A DNA stretch of 33,448 bases, taken from positions 61,911-95,358 of the forward strand of contig DCZO01000004.1 in the NCBI GenBank assembly GCA_002331335.1, given 5' to 3'. The notes below the pieces were generated by a model that saw nothing but the letters and a program-made list of their open reading frames with translations, had not been told where the DNA came from and did not search any database. The stretch comes from Nitrospira sp. UBA2082. Lineage in GTDB: Bacteria; Nitrospirota; Nitrospiria; Nitrospirales; Nitrospiraceae. A program made the position numbers and the translations under genes. This document shows positions 1-8,062 of the stretch, piece by piece (position 1 is the first letter of the stretch; each line of letters begins with the position of its first letter).

Positions 1-2
1 CG

Positions 3-155
3 GCCTATGATGTCGAATTTACCGCCTGCTCCAACACGATGAAGGCGCAGGGTCTCACGCGGACGGATTTGATCGATCAGGTCGATCGTACGGTGCCGGC
101 AATGGTCCGACTGATGGAATTGCAGGAACAGGGCTGGTCTTATATCAAACCGTGA
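3..155 (+). CDS. DsrE-family protein, C-terminal part (cut by window start)
   Basis: An open frame enters from the left edge and ends at 153-155 after 50 visible codons. The fragment carries a cysteine in the context FTACSNTMKAQGL and ends QEQGWSYIKP, a pattern I recognise from small DsrE/DsrF-like proteins, where the cysteine can carry a persulfide. The start lies outside the window, so length and signal peptide cannot be judged. It stops 8 bp before a YeeE/YedE transporter gene, which fits a sulfur import and transfer operon. Family assignment is fairly sure; substrate is not known. Confidence 0.7.
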   Translation, partial: AYDVEFTACSNTMKAQGLTRTDLIDQVDRTVPAMVRLMELQEQGWSYIKP

Positions 156-162
156 TGTCGAG

Positions 163-726
163 ATGACGCACAAAACGCAATCTCTTCGGGACACACGCCA
201 CAAGGATACGAGCCCGGTGCTTGTGTGGTGGGCCGGTGGTCTGGCGATCGGGGTTGTGCTCATTCTGGCGGTCGCGTTGGTCCAACCAATCGGGGTTTCG
301 GCGCAGTATGTCGTGCTGGACGGCGTGCTCCTCCACCACGTGCTCCCCGACGTGGCATCGGGAAGCCCCTACCTGGCAAAGACCGCGCAAGGTTGGACGT
401 TGGCCACGTACGAGTTCTTTTTTGTGCTGGGGATCCCGCTCGGAGCATTGATGGCGGCGATGGCGACGTCGCGTTTCGCCACGAGAGTCGTGCCGACCGA
501 ATGGAACCAACGGTTTGGCTCGAATCCTGGCAATCGCTTGGTCTGGTCCTTTGTCGGAGGATTTCTCCTTCTTTTTGGCGCCCGCGTCGGCGGAGGCTGT
601 ACCTCCGGCCACATGATCAGCGGCGTGTCACAGTTGGCCGTCAGTTCGCTCGTGTTTTCGCTCGCTCTCTTTGCGAGCGCGATCGTGACGGCACGATGGA
701 TGTACGGCGACTGGGGAAAGCGATGA
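163..726 (+). CDS. YeeE/YedE-family sulfur transporter, first half
   Basis: A 187-residue integral membrane protein with hydrophobic segments near residues 20-42, 82-102, 127-145 and 155-175. The family signature is GARVGGGCTSGHMISG at about 139-154, with the conserved cysteine at 146. YeeE/YedE proteins (TsuA type) import thiosulfate or similar sulfur compounds through a path lined by conserved cysteines. The full-length family has about twice this many helices; here the second half is a separate gene whose ATG (723) overlaps this stop as ATGA, so the two products probably assemble as one transporter. Thiosulfate as substrate is an inference from the family. Confidence 0.85.
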   Translation: MTHKTQSLRDTRHKDTSPVLVWWAGGLAIGVVLILAVALVQPIGVSAQYVVLDGVLLHHVLPDVASGSPYLAKTAQGWTLATYEFFFVLGIPLGALMAAMATSRFATRVVPTEWNQRFGSNPGNRLVWSFVGGFLLLFGARVGGGCTSGHMISGVSQLAVSSLVFSLALFASAIVTARWMYGDWGKR

Positions 727-1250
727 TGTTGTGGCTCGGCTTAATGCTGGGAGCGGCATTCGGCGCCGCACTTCAATTATCGGGCGCATCGAGCCATACC
801 GCAATCATCCGGGCCTTGCGGCTCAAAGATTTAACGATCATCAAACTGATCATGACCGCCATCGGAGTCGGATTGATCGGGGTGCATCTGTTGGATCTGT
901 CGGGCTGGGCCAACATGAAAGTGAAAGATCTGTATCTGCCGGGATTGATCGTAGCAGGGCTCATCTTCGGGGTGGGATTCGCCGTCTCGGGCTACTGTCC
1001 GGGCACGGCGCTTGTGGCAGCGGCTGAAGGAAAACCTGATGCCTGGGTGACGGTCCTGGGCGGAATGATCGGCGCCCTGGTGTTTGCCTTCATGTTTCCG
1101 GATTTGGAAACGCTCTTGTTTTCCTTCGGCCAGTACGGGCCTGTGACGATTCATGAATTGCTCGGGATCCAGGGCGCTCTTCTGGCCCTTCCCCTGGGCG
1201 GATTCTGCCTTTGGCTGGCGGCGAAACTTCCAGGTTCCGGAGGAGCGTGA
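723..1250 (+). CDS. YeeE/YedE-family sulfur transporter, second half
   Basis: A 175-residue membrane protein starting at the ATG overlapping the previous stop. It has hydrophobic segments near residues 3-20, 40-58, 72-92, 105-125 and 140-165. The counterpart signature is GVGFAVSGYCPGTALVAA at about 83-100 with cysteine 92. It is the partner of the preceding half-transporter. Its stop (1248-1250) overlaps the ATG of the OsmC gene, so the three genes are translationally coupled. The two-gene arrangement is common in this family, so it does not indicate a broken gene. Confidence 0.85.
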   Translation: MMLWLGLMLGAAFGAALQLSGASSHTAIIRALRLKDLTIIKLIMTAIGVGLIGVHLLDLSGWANMKVKDLYLPGLIVAGLIFGVGFAVSGYCPGTALVAAAEGKPDAWVTVLGGMIGALVFAFMFPDLETLLFSFGQYGPVTIHELLGIQGALLALPLGGFCLWLAAKLPGSGGA

Positions 1251-1666
1251 TGAAACTCACGGCCGTTTATCACGGGGGCACCCGCTACGACATCACGAGC
1301 GGCAAACATCGAATCGTCACCGACCAGCCTGGTGAGGATGGAGGGCAGGATGCCGGGATGAGTCCGGTTGAACTGTTTGTCGGATCGGTGGCGAGTTGCG
1401 TGGCCTACTTCATAGGCCAGTTTTGTGCGCGACACAATATTTCACGGGATGGGCTGAGTATTGAGGCGGAATGGGCCATGGCCGAGAACCCGCACCGTGT
1501 CGGCCGAATCGATGTCATCATCCATCTTCCCCATCGCATTCCGGCGGAGCTGAAGGAGCGGCTGTTGAAGGTGGCGCACGGCTGCACGGTCCATCAATCC
1601 ATCACGAGCGCACTGGCCATCACGATTACGTTGAATCCTCATGCGCCATCGGGAGTCCGTTCATAG
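1250..1666 (+). CDS. OsmC-family protein
   Basis: A 138-residue cytoplasmic protein. I chose the ATG at 1250 because it overlaps the upstream stop and has GGAGGAG just before it; a longer in-frame extension to 1211 lies inside the transporter gene. The two family cysteines are present at residue 50 (SVASCVAYF) and residue 112 (AHGCTVHQS). OsmC/Ohr proteins reduce organic hydroperoxides or take part in thiol chemistry using such a pair. Beside DsrE and YeeE genes, a role in persulfide or thiol handling is plausible, but that is inferred only from neighbours. Confidence 0.88.
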   Translation: MKLTAVYHGGTRYDITSGKHRIVTDQPGEDGGQDAGMSPVELFVGSVASCVAYFIGQFCARHNISRDGLSIEAEWAMAENPHRVGRIDVIIHLPHRIPAELKERLLKVAHGCTVHQSITSALAITITLNPHAPSGVRS

Positions 1667-1710
1667 AGACACGTGAAGGGTGAGATACCGATCGTGAAAA
1701 GGAGAACGAG

Positions 1711-3117
1711 ATGAAAGGAAGCAGACGAGTGTTGGTCGCAGGGGTGGTGCTCGCGCTGGTGGGACTCGCGGCACTTCCATGCCGATCATTAGCCGGCGAC
1801 CAGTCTCGCGCGAAGGACATTGTTCAGCAGACCTGCGCGCAATGCCACCGTCTGGAAGGCAAGGCCGACTCTCGCTTCAATCTGAGGGCGCCCGATTTGA
1901 TCTGGGCCGGCAGCAAGTATCAGCGGCCCTGGCTGATTCGATGGTTGACCGGAAAAGAGGCGCCTCTCTATGCGAAGGGGTATCGATGGGATCTGACGGA
2001 CGTCCCCTCAAAGCACCCGATGGTCACGGAGTCCGAGGCCAACGCCATCGCCGATTACTTTGCCGAACACAATACAGATCCCCGCGTTACCGTCGGAGCC
2101 TTCGATCTATCCAAGGTGACGAAATTCGAGGTGGCATTCGGGGCCAAGGCGTATAAAGCCCATGCCTGCCTCGGTTGTCACACGATCGAAGAAAACGAGA
2201 AGCTGATCGGCGGCCAGCAGAGCGCGGCGCTTCAGAAATCCGGCCAGCGATACGATAAGGACTGGCTGTTCCGGTTTGGCCTCAATCCACAAGATTTTGT
2301 TCCGCACAGCGGCGAATTTCTGGCCGATGCGACCGAACCGCAGTTGCGCGCCGTCATTGGTTATCTGATGGTTCAAGGGGTGCCTGACTTCCAGTATTAC
2401 GAGCCATGGACGAGTCCTGAGTTCAGCAAGGCCGACGCAGGGCGTGGCAAGGTCTTGTACAAGGAATACTGTGCCCAGTGTCACGGTTTCACCGGCAAAG
2501 GCGACGGCCCTGCGGCATCGGGATTGGAGCCGAAGCCCGCGATCCATGCGAACATGCCGTTTGAAAAGCTGCCGATGGAATACCTGTATAACGTCATCAA
2601 CCATGGCGGCCCATCCGTCGGTAAATCCCCGAACATGCCCTATTGGGGGCTGACCATCGGCCAGCAAGGGGTGGCGGATGTGATCGCCTATTTGAAGGCG
2701 ACGTTCAAGGGAGCGCCGGAGACGGCGGCCGCGCCGGCCACAAGTGAGGCGAACACCTGTACGCAGCCGCGCATGACGGTGAAGGCCCCGGCGGAATTCT
2801 TGGCCACGACGAATCCGCTTGCCGCATCATCAGGCGCCATTGCAGCCGGAAAGACGCTCTTTCTCAAGACGGCGCAGCCCGTTGCCTGCGTGATGTGTCA
2901 CGGCGAGCAGGGTGACGGGAAAGGTCTGATGGGCGCCGCGCTGGTCCCGCTGCCGCGCAACTTCACCTGCGGTGCGATGATGAAGGATATTCCTGACGGC
3001 CAACTGTTTTGGATCATCAAGAACGGCTCGCCGGGAACCGGCATGATGCCGTTTGCCGGCCTGCCGGATGAGCAGGTATGGCAGTTGGTGCAGTACATCA
3101 GGAGTTTGGCAAAGTGA
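1711..3117 (+). CDS. Periplasmic tetraheme cytochrome c
   Basis: A 468-residue secreted protein with an N-terminal signal peptide (KGSRR, then a hydrophobic stretch, cleavage near SLAGD). It has four CXXCH heme sites: CAQCH 42-46, CLGCH 153-157, CAQCH 254-258 and CVMCH 393-397. The protein reads as successive cytochrome c domains. The last domain has PRNFTC, LFWIIKNGSPGTGMMPF and a C-terminal QYIRSLAK, closely resembling the two monoheme cytochromes at 5432 and 5899. It starts 44 bp after the OsmC gene with AAGGAGAA upstream. The position suggests it takes electrons from a sulfur compound handled by the upstream genes; this is inference. Confidence 0.9.
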   Translation: MKGSRRVLVAGVVLALVGLAALPCRSLAGDQSRAKDIVQQTCAQCHRLEGKADSRFNLRAPDLIWAGSKYQRPWLIRWLTGKEAPLYAKGYRWDLTDVPSKHPMVTESEANAIADYFAEHNTDPRVTVGAFDLSKVTKFEVAFGAKAYKAHACLGCHTIEENEKLIGGQQSAALQKSGQRYDKDWLFRFGLNPQDFVPHSGEFLADATEPQLRAVIGYLMVQGVPDFQYYEPWTSPEFSKADAGRGKVLYKEYCAQCHGFTGKGDGPAASGLEPKPAIHANMPFEKLPMEYLYNVINHGGPSVGKSPNMPYWGLTIGQQGVADVIAYLKATFKGAPETAAAPATSEANTCTQPRMTVKAPAEFLATTNPLAASSGAIAAGKTLFLKTAQPVACVMCHGEQGDGKGLMGAALVPLPRNFTCGAMMKDIPDGQLFWIIKNGSPGTGMMPFAGLPDEQVWQLVQYIRSLAK

Positions 3118-3135
3118 TTGAGTTTCGGGAGCTGA

Positions 3136-3151
3136 TGGCACAAGCGATGCG
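3136..3151 (+). promoter_or_regulatory. Candidate sigma-54 promoter of dsrE-ppk2
   Basis: TGGCACAAGCGATGCG has the -24 element TGGCAC, a 5-base gap and ATGC, so GG-N10-GC spacing is exact. It is intergenic, about 80 bp before the dsrE start. Matched by eye; transcription not shown. Confidence 0.5.
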
Positions 3152-3231
3152 ATCGAGCCATCGTCCATTGGCCCGGATTTTCGCCTGCGCCATAAGCACT
3201 ATGGCTCTTTAGTTCAGAACGGAGGAAAACA

Positions 3232-3591
3232 ATGGCGACGTTCATTATTTCCGGTAGCCGGGGCACGGACGATCCCACCATGGCGACGTTGCCGTTCATG
3301 GCGGCAAAGACCGCGAAAGAGCAAGGGCACGACGTGGTGCTCTGGCTGTGGAATGAAGCGGTGACATTGGGGCGGAAAGGCGTGGCCGACCATGTGACCG
3401 GTGTCAATCTGACTCCGCTGAAAGAACTGCTTGCCGCCGTGCAAGCGGCCGGCATTCCAATCTGGGTGTGCGGAGCTTGCGCCGTCGCCAGGCAGATCGG
3501 CGCCGCGGATCTCGTCGCCGGTGCCTCTATCAAGGGCATGCCGGATTACATCAAGGCAGTCACCGAGCGGGAGCGCAGCGTCGCGTTTTAG
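3232..3591 (+). CDS. DsrE-family protein
   Basis: A 119-residue soluble protein without signal peptide. It starts MATFIISGSRG and contains WVCGACAVARQ, giving a Cys80-X2-Cys83 pair at the place where DsrE-like sulfur carriers have their active cysteine, followed by DLVAGASIKGMPDYI. The start has a strong GGAGGAAAAC site. It is probably co-transcribed with the polyphosphate kinase gene 25 bp downstream. Function in the family is sulfur relay or small-molecule binding; the partner here is unknown. Confidence 0.82.
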   Translation: MATFIISGSRGTDDPTMATLPFMAAKTAKEQGHDVVLWLWNEAVTLGRKGVADHVTGVNLTPLKELLAAVQAAGIPIWVCGACAVARQIGAADLVAGASIKGMPDYIKAVTERERSVAF

Positions 3592-3616
3592 TCCGTAGTG
3601 AACGGGAGGAGGCTCA

Positions 3617-4675
3617 ATGGGCGAAGCGAGCGAGCCGAGCGGCAAATCGAAGAAGAAGGATGAGCGCAGCGAGGCGGATACCAAGGCTATGATCGACAAG
3701 GACGGGCGCTTCCTGGCGGATGAGTTGGAAACCATTCCAACCGCAATTCCACAGCGGGGGGATGGGTATCGCCAGAGGCCCAAGAGCTTCGGAGAGGAGG
3801 TCGCGTATGCGATCGGGGTCGCCGGGCACGCGTTGACGGAAGAGGATCTGACGCGGATCAACACCCGCAAGGGGTTGCTCACGCTCCTGAAGAGTAAAGA
3901 TATCGACCTCGAAGAAGTCCGGAAAACATTGCTCTACGAACAGGAGCTGCGCGCGCTCCAGGTCGAACTCGTCAGGCTGCAGCGCTGGGTACAGGCGGAA
4001 GGACAACGCATCGCGATTCTCGTCGAAGGGCGTGATGCGGCCGGGAAGGGCGGGACGATCCGCCGTTTCACCGAGCATTTGAATCCTCGCGCCATGCGTG
4101 TTGTGGCGCTGCCGAAGCCCAGCGATGAAGAACGAGGCCAATGGTATTTTCAGCGGTATATCCGCCAACTCCCGAACAAAGGGGAAATCGTGTTTTTCGA
4201 CCGCAGTTGGTACAACCGTGCGGTGGTTGAGCCGGTGATGGGATTTTGCACGAAGAAAGACCATCAACGGTTCCTGCAACAGGTGCCGGAATTCGAGCAC
4301 ATGCTTTACGAAGACGGGGTGACGATCATCAAGTTCTGGTTTTCGATTTCGAAGGACGAACAGCTCAAGCGATTCGAAGCGAGGCGTCAGAATCCGCTCA
4401 AGCAATGGAAACTCAGTCCGGTCGATGAGAAGGCGCAGGAGCTCTGGGATTCCTACACGCGATACAAAGAGGAAATGTTCAGCAAGACCCATACGACCTT
4501 CAGTCCCTGGATTATCGTCAAGGCAAACGACAAGCAGGCAGCCCGGCTCGAGAGCTTGCGGTATGTCCTCAATCTGCTGCCGTACAAGGGGAAGGAAGAT
4601 GCGGGTATTCGCCTGACCCCGGATCCGAATGTTATTACCCGATTCCACCGCAAGATGGTGGAACTGGACTTGTGA
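3617..4675 (+). CDS. ppk2: Polyphosphate kinase 2 family protein
   Basis: A 352-residue cytoplasmic enzyme. The Walker A motif GRDAAGKGGTIRRF is at about 138-151, and the Walker B/lid region VFFDRSWYNRAVVEPVMGF at about 192-210. PPK2 enzymes transfer phosphate between polyphosphate and nucleotides, in class I mostly making GTP or ATP from polyphosphate. There is a charged N-terminal extension of about 100 residues before the kinase core, rich in Lys and Glu at its beginning. GGGAGGAGG precedes the ATG. Co-transcription with a DsrE gene under a likely sigma-54 promoter suggests use of polyphosphate as an energy store under stress. Nucleotide preference cannot be read from the sequence. Confidence 0.92.
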   Translation: MGEASEPSGKSKKKDERSEADTKAMIDKDGRFLADELETIPTAIPQRGDGYRQRPKSFGEEVAYAIGVAGHALTEEDLTRINTRKGLLTLLKSKDIDLEEVRKTLLYEQELRALQVELVRLQRWVQAEGQRIAILVEGRDAAGKGGTIRRFTEHLNPRAMRVVALPKPSDEERGQWYFQRYIRQLPNKGEIVFFDRSWYNRAVVEPVMGFCTKKDHQRFLQQVPEFEHMLYEDGVTIIKFWFSISKDEQLKRFEARRQNPLKQWKLSPVDEKAQELWDSYTRYKEEMFSKTHTTFSPWIIVKANDKQAARLESLRYVLNLLPYKGKEDAGIRLTPDPNVITRFHRKMVELDL

Positions 4676-4703
4676 CGGGCGTGCAGCGAACGCGTACACA
4701 ATA

Positions 4704-4719
4704 GGGTGAATCCTTTGCA
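4704..4719 (+). promoter_or_regulatory. Weak candidate sigma-54 promoter before DUF1264 gene
   Basis: GGGTGAATCCTTTGCA keeps GG-N10-GC and a perfect TTGCA at -12, but its -24 half is poor. It lies about 90 bp before the GTG start. Chance occurrence is quite possible. Confidence 0.25.
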
Positions 4720-4811
4720 GTCCCTCTGTCTCTCACGGTCAGTCGAATGTAGAGGGCGTGGCTTTGCTCAGATGGACTGGGTGAGGACTCCTCAAACCTA
4801 GGAGGTCAGTT

Positions 4812-5333
4812 GTGAGGAAAAAGGGATTGCTAGCCGTTGTCGCGATTGCTGCGGTCGGATGCAGCGGAGTGGCCCCACAAAAAGCCGTGAGCGGGGAGCC
4901 GACAAGCCCGGCCGTCGGATACGACATTCATGTCCAGGCGCCTCACATGATGGCGGATGGGACACCGGGCGGTCCATTCCATCATTATTGCAAGGGCATT
5001 TCCGACAAGATTCTTCAATGTCTGCTGTTTGAATCCACCGATCCCAAGGCTCCGTTGGTCGGCGTCGAGTATTTTGTCGCCAAAGACCTGACGAGAAAGC
5101 TGCCCGCCATTCAGTGGCACCGGCATTTCCACGACCACAAGGTCGAGATCGCGACCGGCCGAGTTCAAGTCCTCGATATGCCCGCTGACCAGGCTGCCAA
5201 GGTGGCGGAAGTCGCAGCAGGAACGGACGGTGTGATCTATCATCTGTGGCAGCATGGGCAGGAATTCCCTGATGGCACGGTGAGTTTCCCGCAATCCCTC
5301 GGACACAAGTTTACTGGGTTTTCCGACAAGTAA
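4812..5333 (+). CDS. DUF1264 (OBAP-like) lipoprotein
   Basis: A 173-residue protein starting at a GTG preceded by AGGAGG. The N-terminus is a lipoprotein-type signal (RKKG, hydrophobic core, AAVGC with Cys17). The rest has the DUF1264 pattern: HHYCKGI near residue 60, then QCLLFESTDPKAPLVGVEY, IQWHRHFHDHKVE and YHLWQHG. This family is named after plant oil-body-associated proteins; the bacterial function is unknown. The many conserved histidines could bind a metal. It stands alone between ppk2 and the cytochrome pair. Confidence 0.8.
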   Translation: MRKKGLLAVVAIAAVGCSGVAPQKAVSGEPTSPAVGYDIHVQAPHMMADGTPGGPFHHYCKGISDKILQCLLFESTDPKAPLVGVEYFVAKDLTRKLPAIQWHRHFHDHKVEIATGRVQVLDMPADQAAKVAEVAAGTDGVIYHLWQHGQEFPDGTVSFPQSLGHKFTGFSDK

Positions 5334-5431
5334 GATCAGCGAAGGGGTGCCGGCTTGGTCTTCCGTGAACCGGGCTGGCACCTGCCCCTAGGCCAGCGTT
5401 CGCGAGAGGTTGCAAACCGAAAAGGATATCG

Positions 5432-5902
5432 ATGGGGATGTGCTTCCTGATTACGGTGTTGGTGGCAGCAGTGATTGGCTCGATGGGAGCTCCGGTCTTC
5501 GGCGCCGACGAAGCCGTACTCAGGCCACGAGTGCCGACCGACCAAATCGAGGAAGCTAGGACATGGACGAATCCGCTTCCGGCAACGGAGGACACGATTG
5601 AGAAGGGGAAAAAGCTGTTCCATGGGAAAGCCTTCTGTGTGACCTGCCACGGAAAAGACGGCAAGGGATTCGGCGGCGACATCGAGCCGGGCACGCTTAA
5701 GGGTCCCTTGCCGCGAAACTTCACTGATAAGGAGTGGCAAGCCGTTCGAACGGATGGAGAGCTCTTTTGGATCTTGAAGAACGGCAGCAAAGGCACGGCG
5801 ATGGGCCCCTTTGTGCCGCTGATCTTGACAGAGGAACAGGCCTGGCAGGTGCTGCGCTACGTGCGATCATTCGCAGCGGAGGAACAAGGAGCAGGACGAT
5901 GA
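5432..5902 (+). CDS. Monoheme cytochrome c
   Basis: A 156-residue secreted cytochrome with a signal peptide ending near PVFGA and a single CVTCH heme site at 69-73. Methionine 124 in NGSKGTAMGPF is the likely sixth ligand. AAAGGA sits 6 bp before the chosen ATG. It closely resembles the next gene (shared PRVP...EAR, PRNF, ELFW..KNGS.GTAM, W..... Y.R.FA). Its stop overlaps the next ATG (ATGA), so the two are coupled and possibly function as a pair in periplasmic electron transfer. The redox partner is unknown. Confidence 0.9.
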   Translation: MGMCFLITVLVAAVIGSMGAPVFGADEAVLRPRVPTDQIEEARTWTNPLPATEDTIEKGKKLFHGKAFCVTCHGKDGKGFGGDIEPGTLKGPLPRNFTDKEWQAVRTDGELFWILKNGSKGTAMGPFVPLILTEEQAWQVLRYVRSFAAEEQGAGR

Positions 5903-6429
5903 AATCTGGCATATGTGCGTTGTTCATCATCATGCTCGGGCTTGCCGCTCCCACCTGGGCGGCTGAGCGGCATATGATGCAGCCGAGAGTGCCTGCCGAC
6001 AAGCTGGCCGAAGCGCGCGCGCTCAAGAGCCCTTTTCCCGATTCCCCGCAAATCGTCGACAAAGGGAAGGCGATCTATGACGGCAAAGGTACCTGTTTCA
6101 ACTGTCATGGCACCGATGGGGGCGGCAAAGGGCCTGCGGCGGCGAAACTCAATCCGGCGCCGCGCAATTTCCGGCACCATGGATTCTGGCGCCACCGGAC
6201 GGAAGGGGAACTTTTCTGGGTCATCAAAAATGGCTCGCCCGGCACGGCCATGATCGGATTTGGCCCGGTGTTGTCCGACGACGAGATCTGGAGCCTCATC
6301 CAGTATGAACGCACCTTCGCCGGCGGACATGGGCGGGGGAGAATGGGTCATAGGGAAGGGATGGGACCGATGATGGGTGGACGGGAAGGGATGGAACATC
6401 GCGGACGAAGAGGCGACATGCGCGAGTAA
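5899..6429 (+). CDS. Monoheme cytochrome c with Gly/Met/His-rich tail
   Basis: A 176-residue secreted cytochrome starting at the ATG that overlaps the preceding stop. The signal peptide ends near TWAAE, the heme site is CFNCH at 66-70, and the likely axial ligand is Met118 (NGSPGTAMIGF). The core matches the upstream cytochrome, so the pair looks like a tandem duplication. It differs by a low-complexity C-terminal tail from about residue 142, made of Gly, Met, His and Arg (GRMGHREGMGPMMGG and similar). Such Met/His runs can bind copper; this is a suggestion only. Confidence 0.9.
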   Translation: MKSGICALFIIMLGLAAPTWAAERHMMQPRVPADKLAEARALKSPFPDSPQIVDKGKAIYDGKGTCFNCHGTDGGGKGPAAAKLNPAPRNFRHHGFWRHRTEGELFWVIKNGSPGTAMIGFGPVLSDDEIWSLIQYERTFAGGHGRGRMGHREGMGPMMGGREGMEHRGRRGDMRE

Positions 6430-6667
6430 GGGGGGAGACTTTCCGACTCCTGCTCGAAGGTTCGCACTCAACTGTGAATAACCTAGTGCAACATTTGCAG
6501 ATTCTTCACCGGGGCGGCCCTCGCCATCTAGAGCCTCGCAATATTTCCTCATTGAGTTTCTGATAAGCCGGGGATATGTCTTCCTGACCAAACGAGGCAT
6601 AAGAGTTGCCGTGGGCGCATGTCAGGCGCCGAAATCGTGAAGATCTTGGTCGTGAGCGTCAATAGAG

Positions 6668-8062
6668 ATGTTTAGGCCTGTCCCCACAGCTGTCTTTTGG
6701 CGCAAGATTCCGTACCGGCCGATCGCCGTCGTGGTTCTTATTCTAGCGCTCGTCGTTTCGGTGATCCTGCTCTTCAGTCTGGAACGGGAGAAACTTCTCT
6801 TGCAGGGATTGACGCAGGGCGGGACGGTTCCGACGGAATTATTTCCGGCTCTTTGGCAGTCACGCCGCGATGCGATCCTTGTGACGGTACTCGTGTTCTT
6901 GGTGAGCGCGATCGCCATTACGGGGGTTATCATATTGCTGCATTACGACAGCACCAGACGGACTCTCGAAGAAGTCAAAGGGTTGGCCAGAAATATTCTT
7001 GAAAGCATTCCGACCGGCGTGCTGACCATTAACCGCAATGGCCAGGTCACTGCCGTCAATGCCTCTGCCGCGGCGACATTGAAACGGTCGACGGAAGAAT
7101 TGCTCGGCCAGTCCTATGAACAGATGTTTCCCCCAGGAGATATGATTCGCATCGTGCTCGATGGAGCACTGAATCATGACCATCATGTGGATCATCATGA
7201 TATGCCGTATCGTGCCGGCGATCACACTCGTACGATACGCCTCAGTACTGCTGACCTGACGGGTGACGAGGGGAGCCCGGTCGGCGTCATAGTGCTGCTT
7301 AAAGATGTCACGGAGTTGTTGGGCCTGGAGCGGCGCGTGTGGATCGCAGACAAACTCGCAGCGATGCATACCCTGTCGGCTGGGGTGGCGCATGAATTGC
7401 GCAACCCCTTGAGCGCGATAGACTTGAATCTGCATCTCCTCGAAGAAGATCTCAAGGAGAAGGGACTGCTGGCCGCGCAGGGATCGCGATATCTCCATAT
7501 CTTGAATGCGGAATGCCGCCGTCTCTCAGTTATTCTGGACAATTTTATGAAATTCGCTCGTCCAGGATCCGTCAGCCTGCACGAGGTGGACGTGAAGGCA
7601 CTGATTAACCACATCCTGGCGCTGATGCATTTCGAGGCGGAGGAGCGCAAGATTCGACTCGAACAGGTTGTGGAGGAGAAATTACCGCCTGTGGCGGGTG
7701 ACGAGACTCACATCAGCCAGGTGTTGGTGAACATCCTCGTCAATTCGTTTCATGCCATGCCGAGTGGCGGACTCTGTCAAATTGCTGTGGCGCAGCGGGA
7801 GATTGACGGGAAGGCTTGGGTCGAGATCGCAGTGAAGGATGACGGCGTCGGGATCACGAAGGAGGAAATCTCCCATCTGTTCGAGCCCTTCTATACGACC
7901 AAGTCGAGCGGGACCGGGCTTGGTCTCGCCATTGCGTACCGAATCATGCAGGATCTTGGCGGAACCATTCAGGTATCGAGTGTACCCGGGAGTGGAACGA
8001 CGGTAGTAACACAATTCCCCGTGGCGATTGATCAACCTCGAAAGGTTGGAATGGGATCATGA
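6668..8062 (+). CDS. PAS-domain sensor histidine kinase
   Basis: A 464-residue membrane sensor kinase. Two membrane segments (about 19-37 and 70-91) enclose a short periplasmic loop of about 33 residues. A PAS domain follows (ILESIPTGVLTINRNG, about 110-215), then the phosphoacceptor His242 in AGVAHELRNPL, an N box (NILVNSFHAMP, about 355), DDGVGI (391), FEPFYTTK and GTGLGL (415). The PAS part holds an unusual histidine cluster, NHDHHVDHHD, at about 169-178. The stop overlaps the ATG of the NtrC-type regulator, so the two form a two-component system resembling ZraS/ZraR or AtoS/AtoC. The signal is not known. The start has only a weak ribosome site. Confidence 0.92.
   Translation: MFRPVPTAVFWRKIPYRPIAVVVLILALVVSVILLFSLEREKLLLQGLTQGGTVPTELFPALWQSRRDAILVTVLVFLVSAIAITGVIILLHYDSTRRTLEEVKGLARNILESIPTGVLTINRNGQVTAVNASAAATLKRSTEELLGQSYEQMFPPGDMIRIVLDGALNHDHHVDHHDMPYRAGDHTRTIRLSTADLTGDEGSPVGVIVLLKDVTELLGLERRVWIADKLAAMHTLSAGVAHELRNPLSAIDLNLHLLEEDLKEKGLLAAQGSRYLHILNAECRRLSVILDNFMKFARPGSVSLHEVDVKALINHILALMHFEAEERKIRLEQVVEEKLPPVAGDETHISQVLVNILVNSFHAMPSGGLCQIAVAQREIDGKAWVEIAVKDDGVGITKEEISHLFEPFYTTKSSGTGLGLAIAYRIMQDLGGTIQVSSVPGSGTTVVTQFPVAIDQPRKVGMGS

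Noticed and set aside
5374..5397. GCTGGC...GCCAGC hairpin after the DUF1264 gene as a terminator
   Set aside because: Only a 6-bp stem with a 12-base loop and no T-run.
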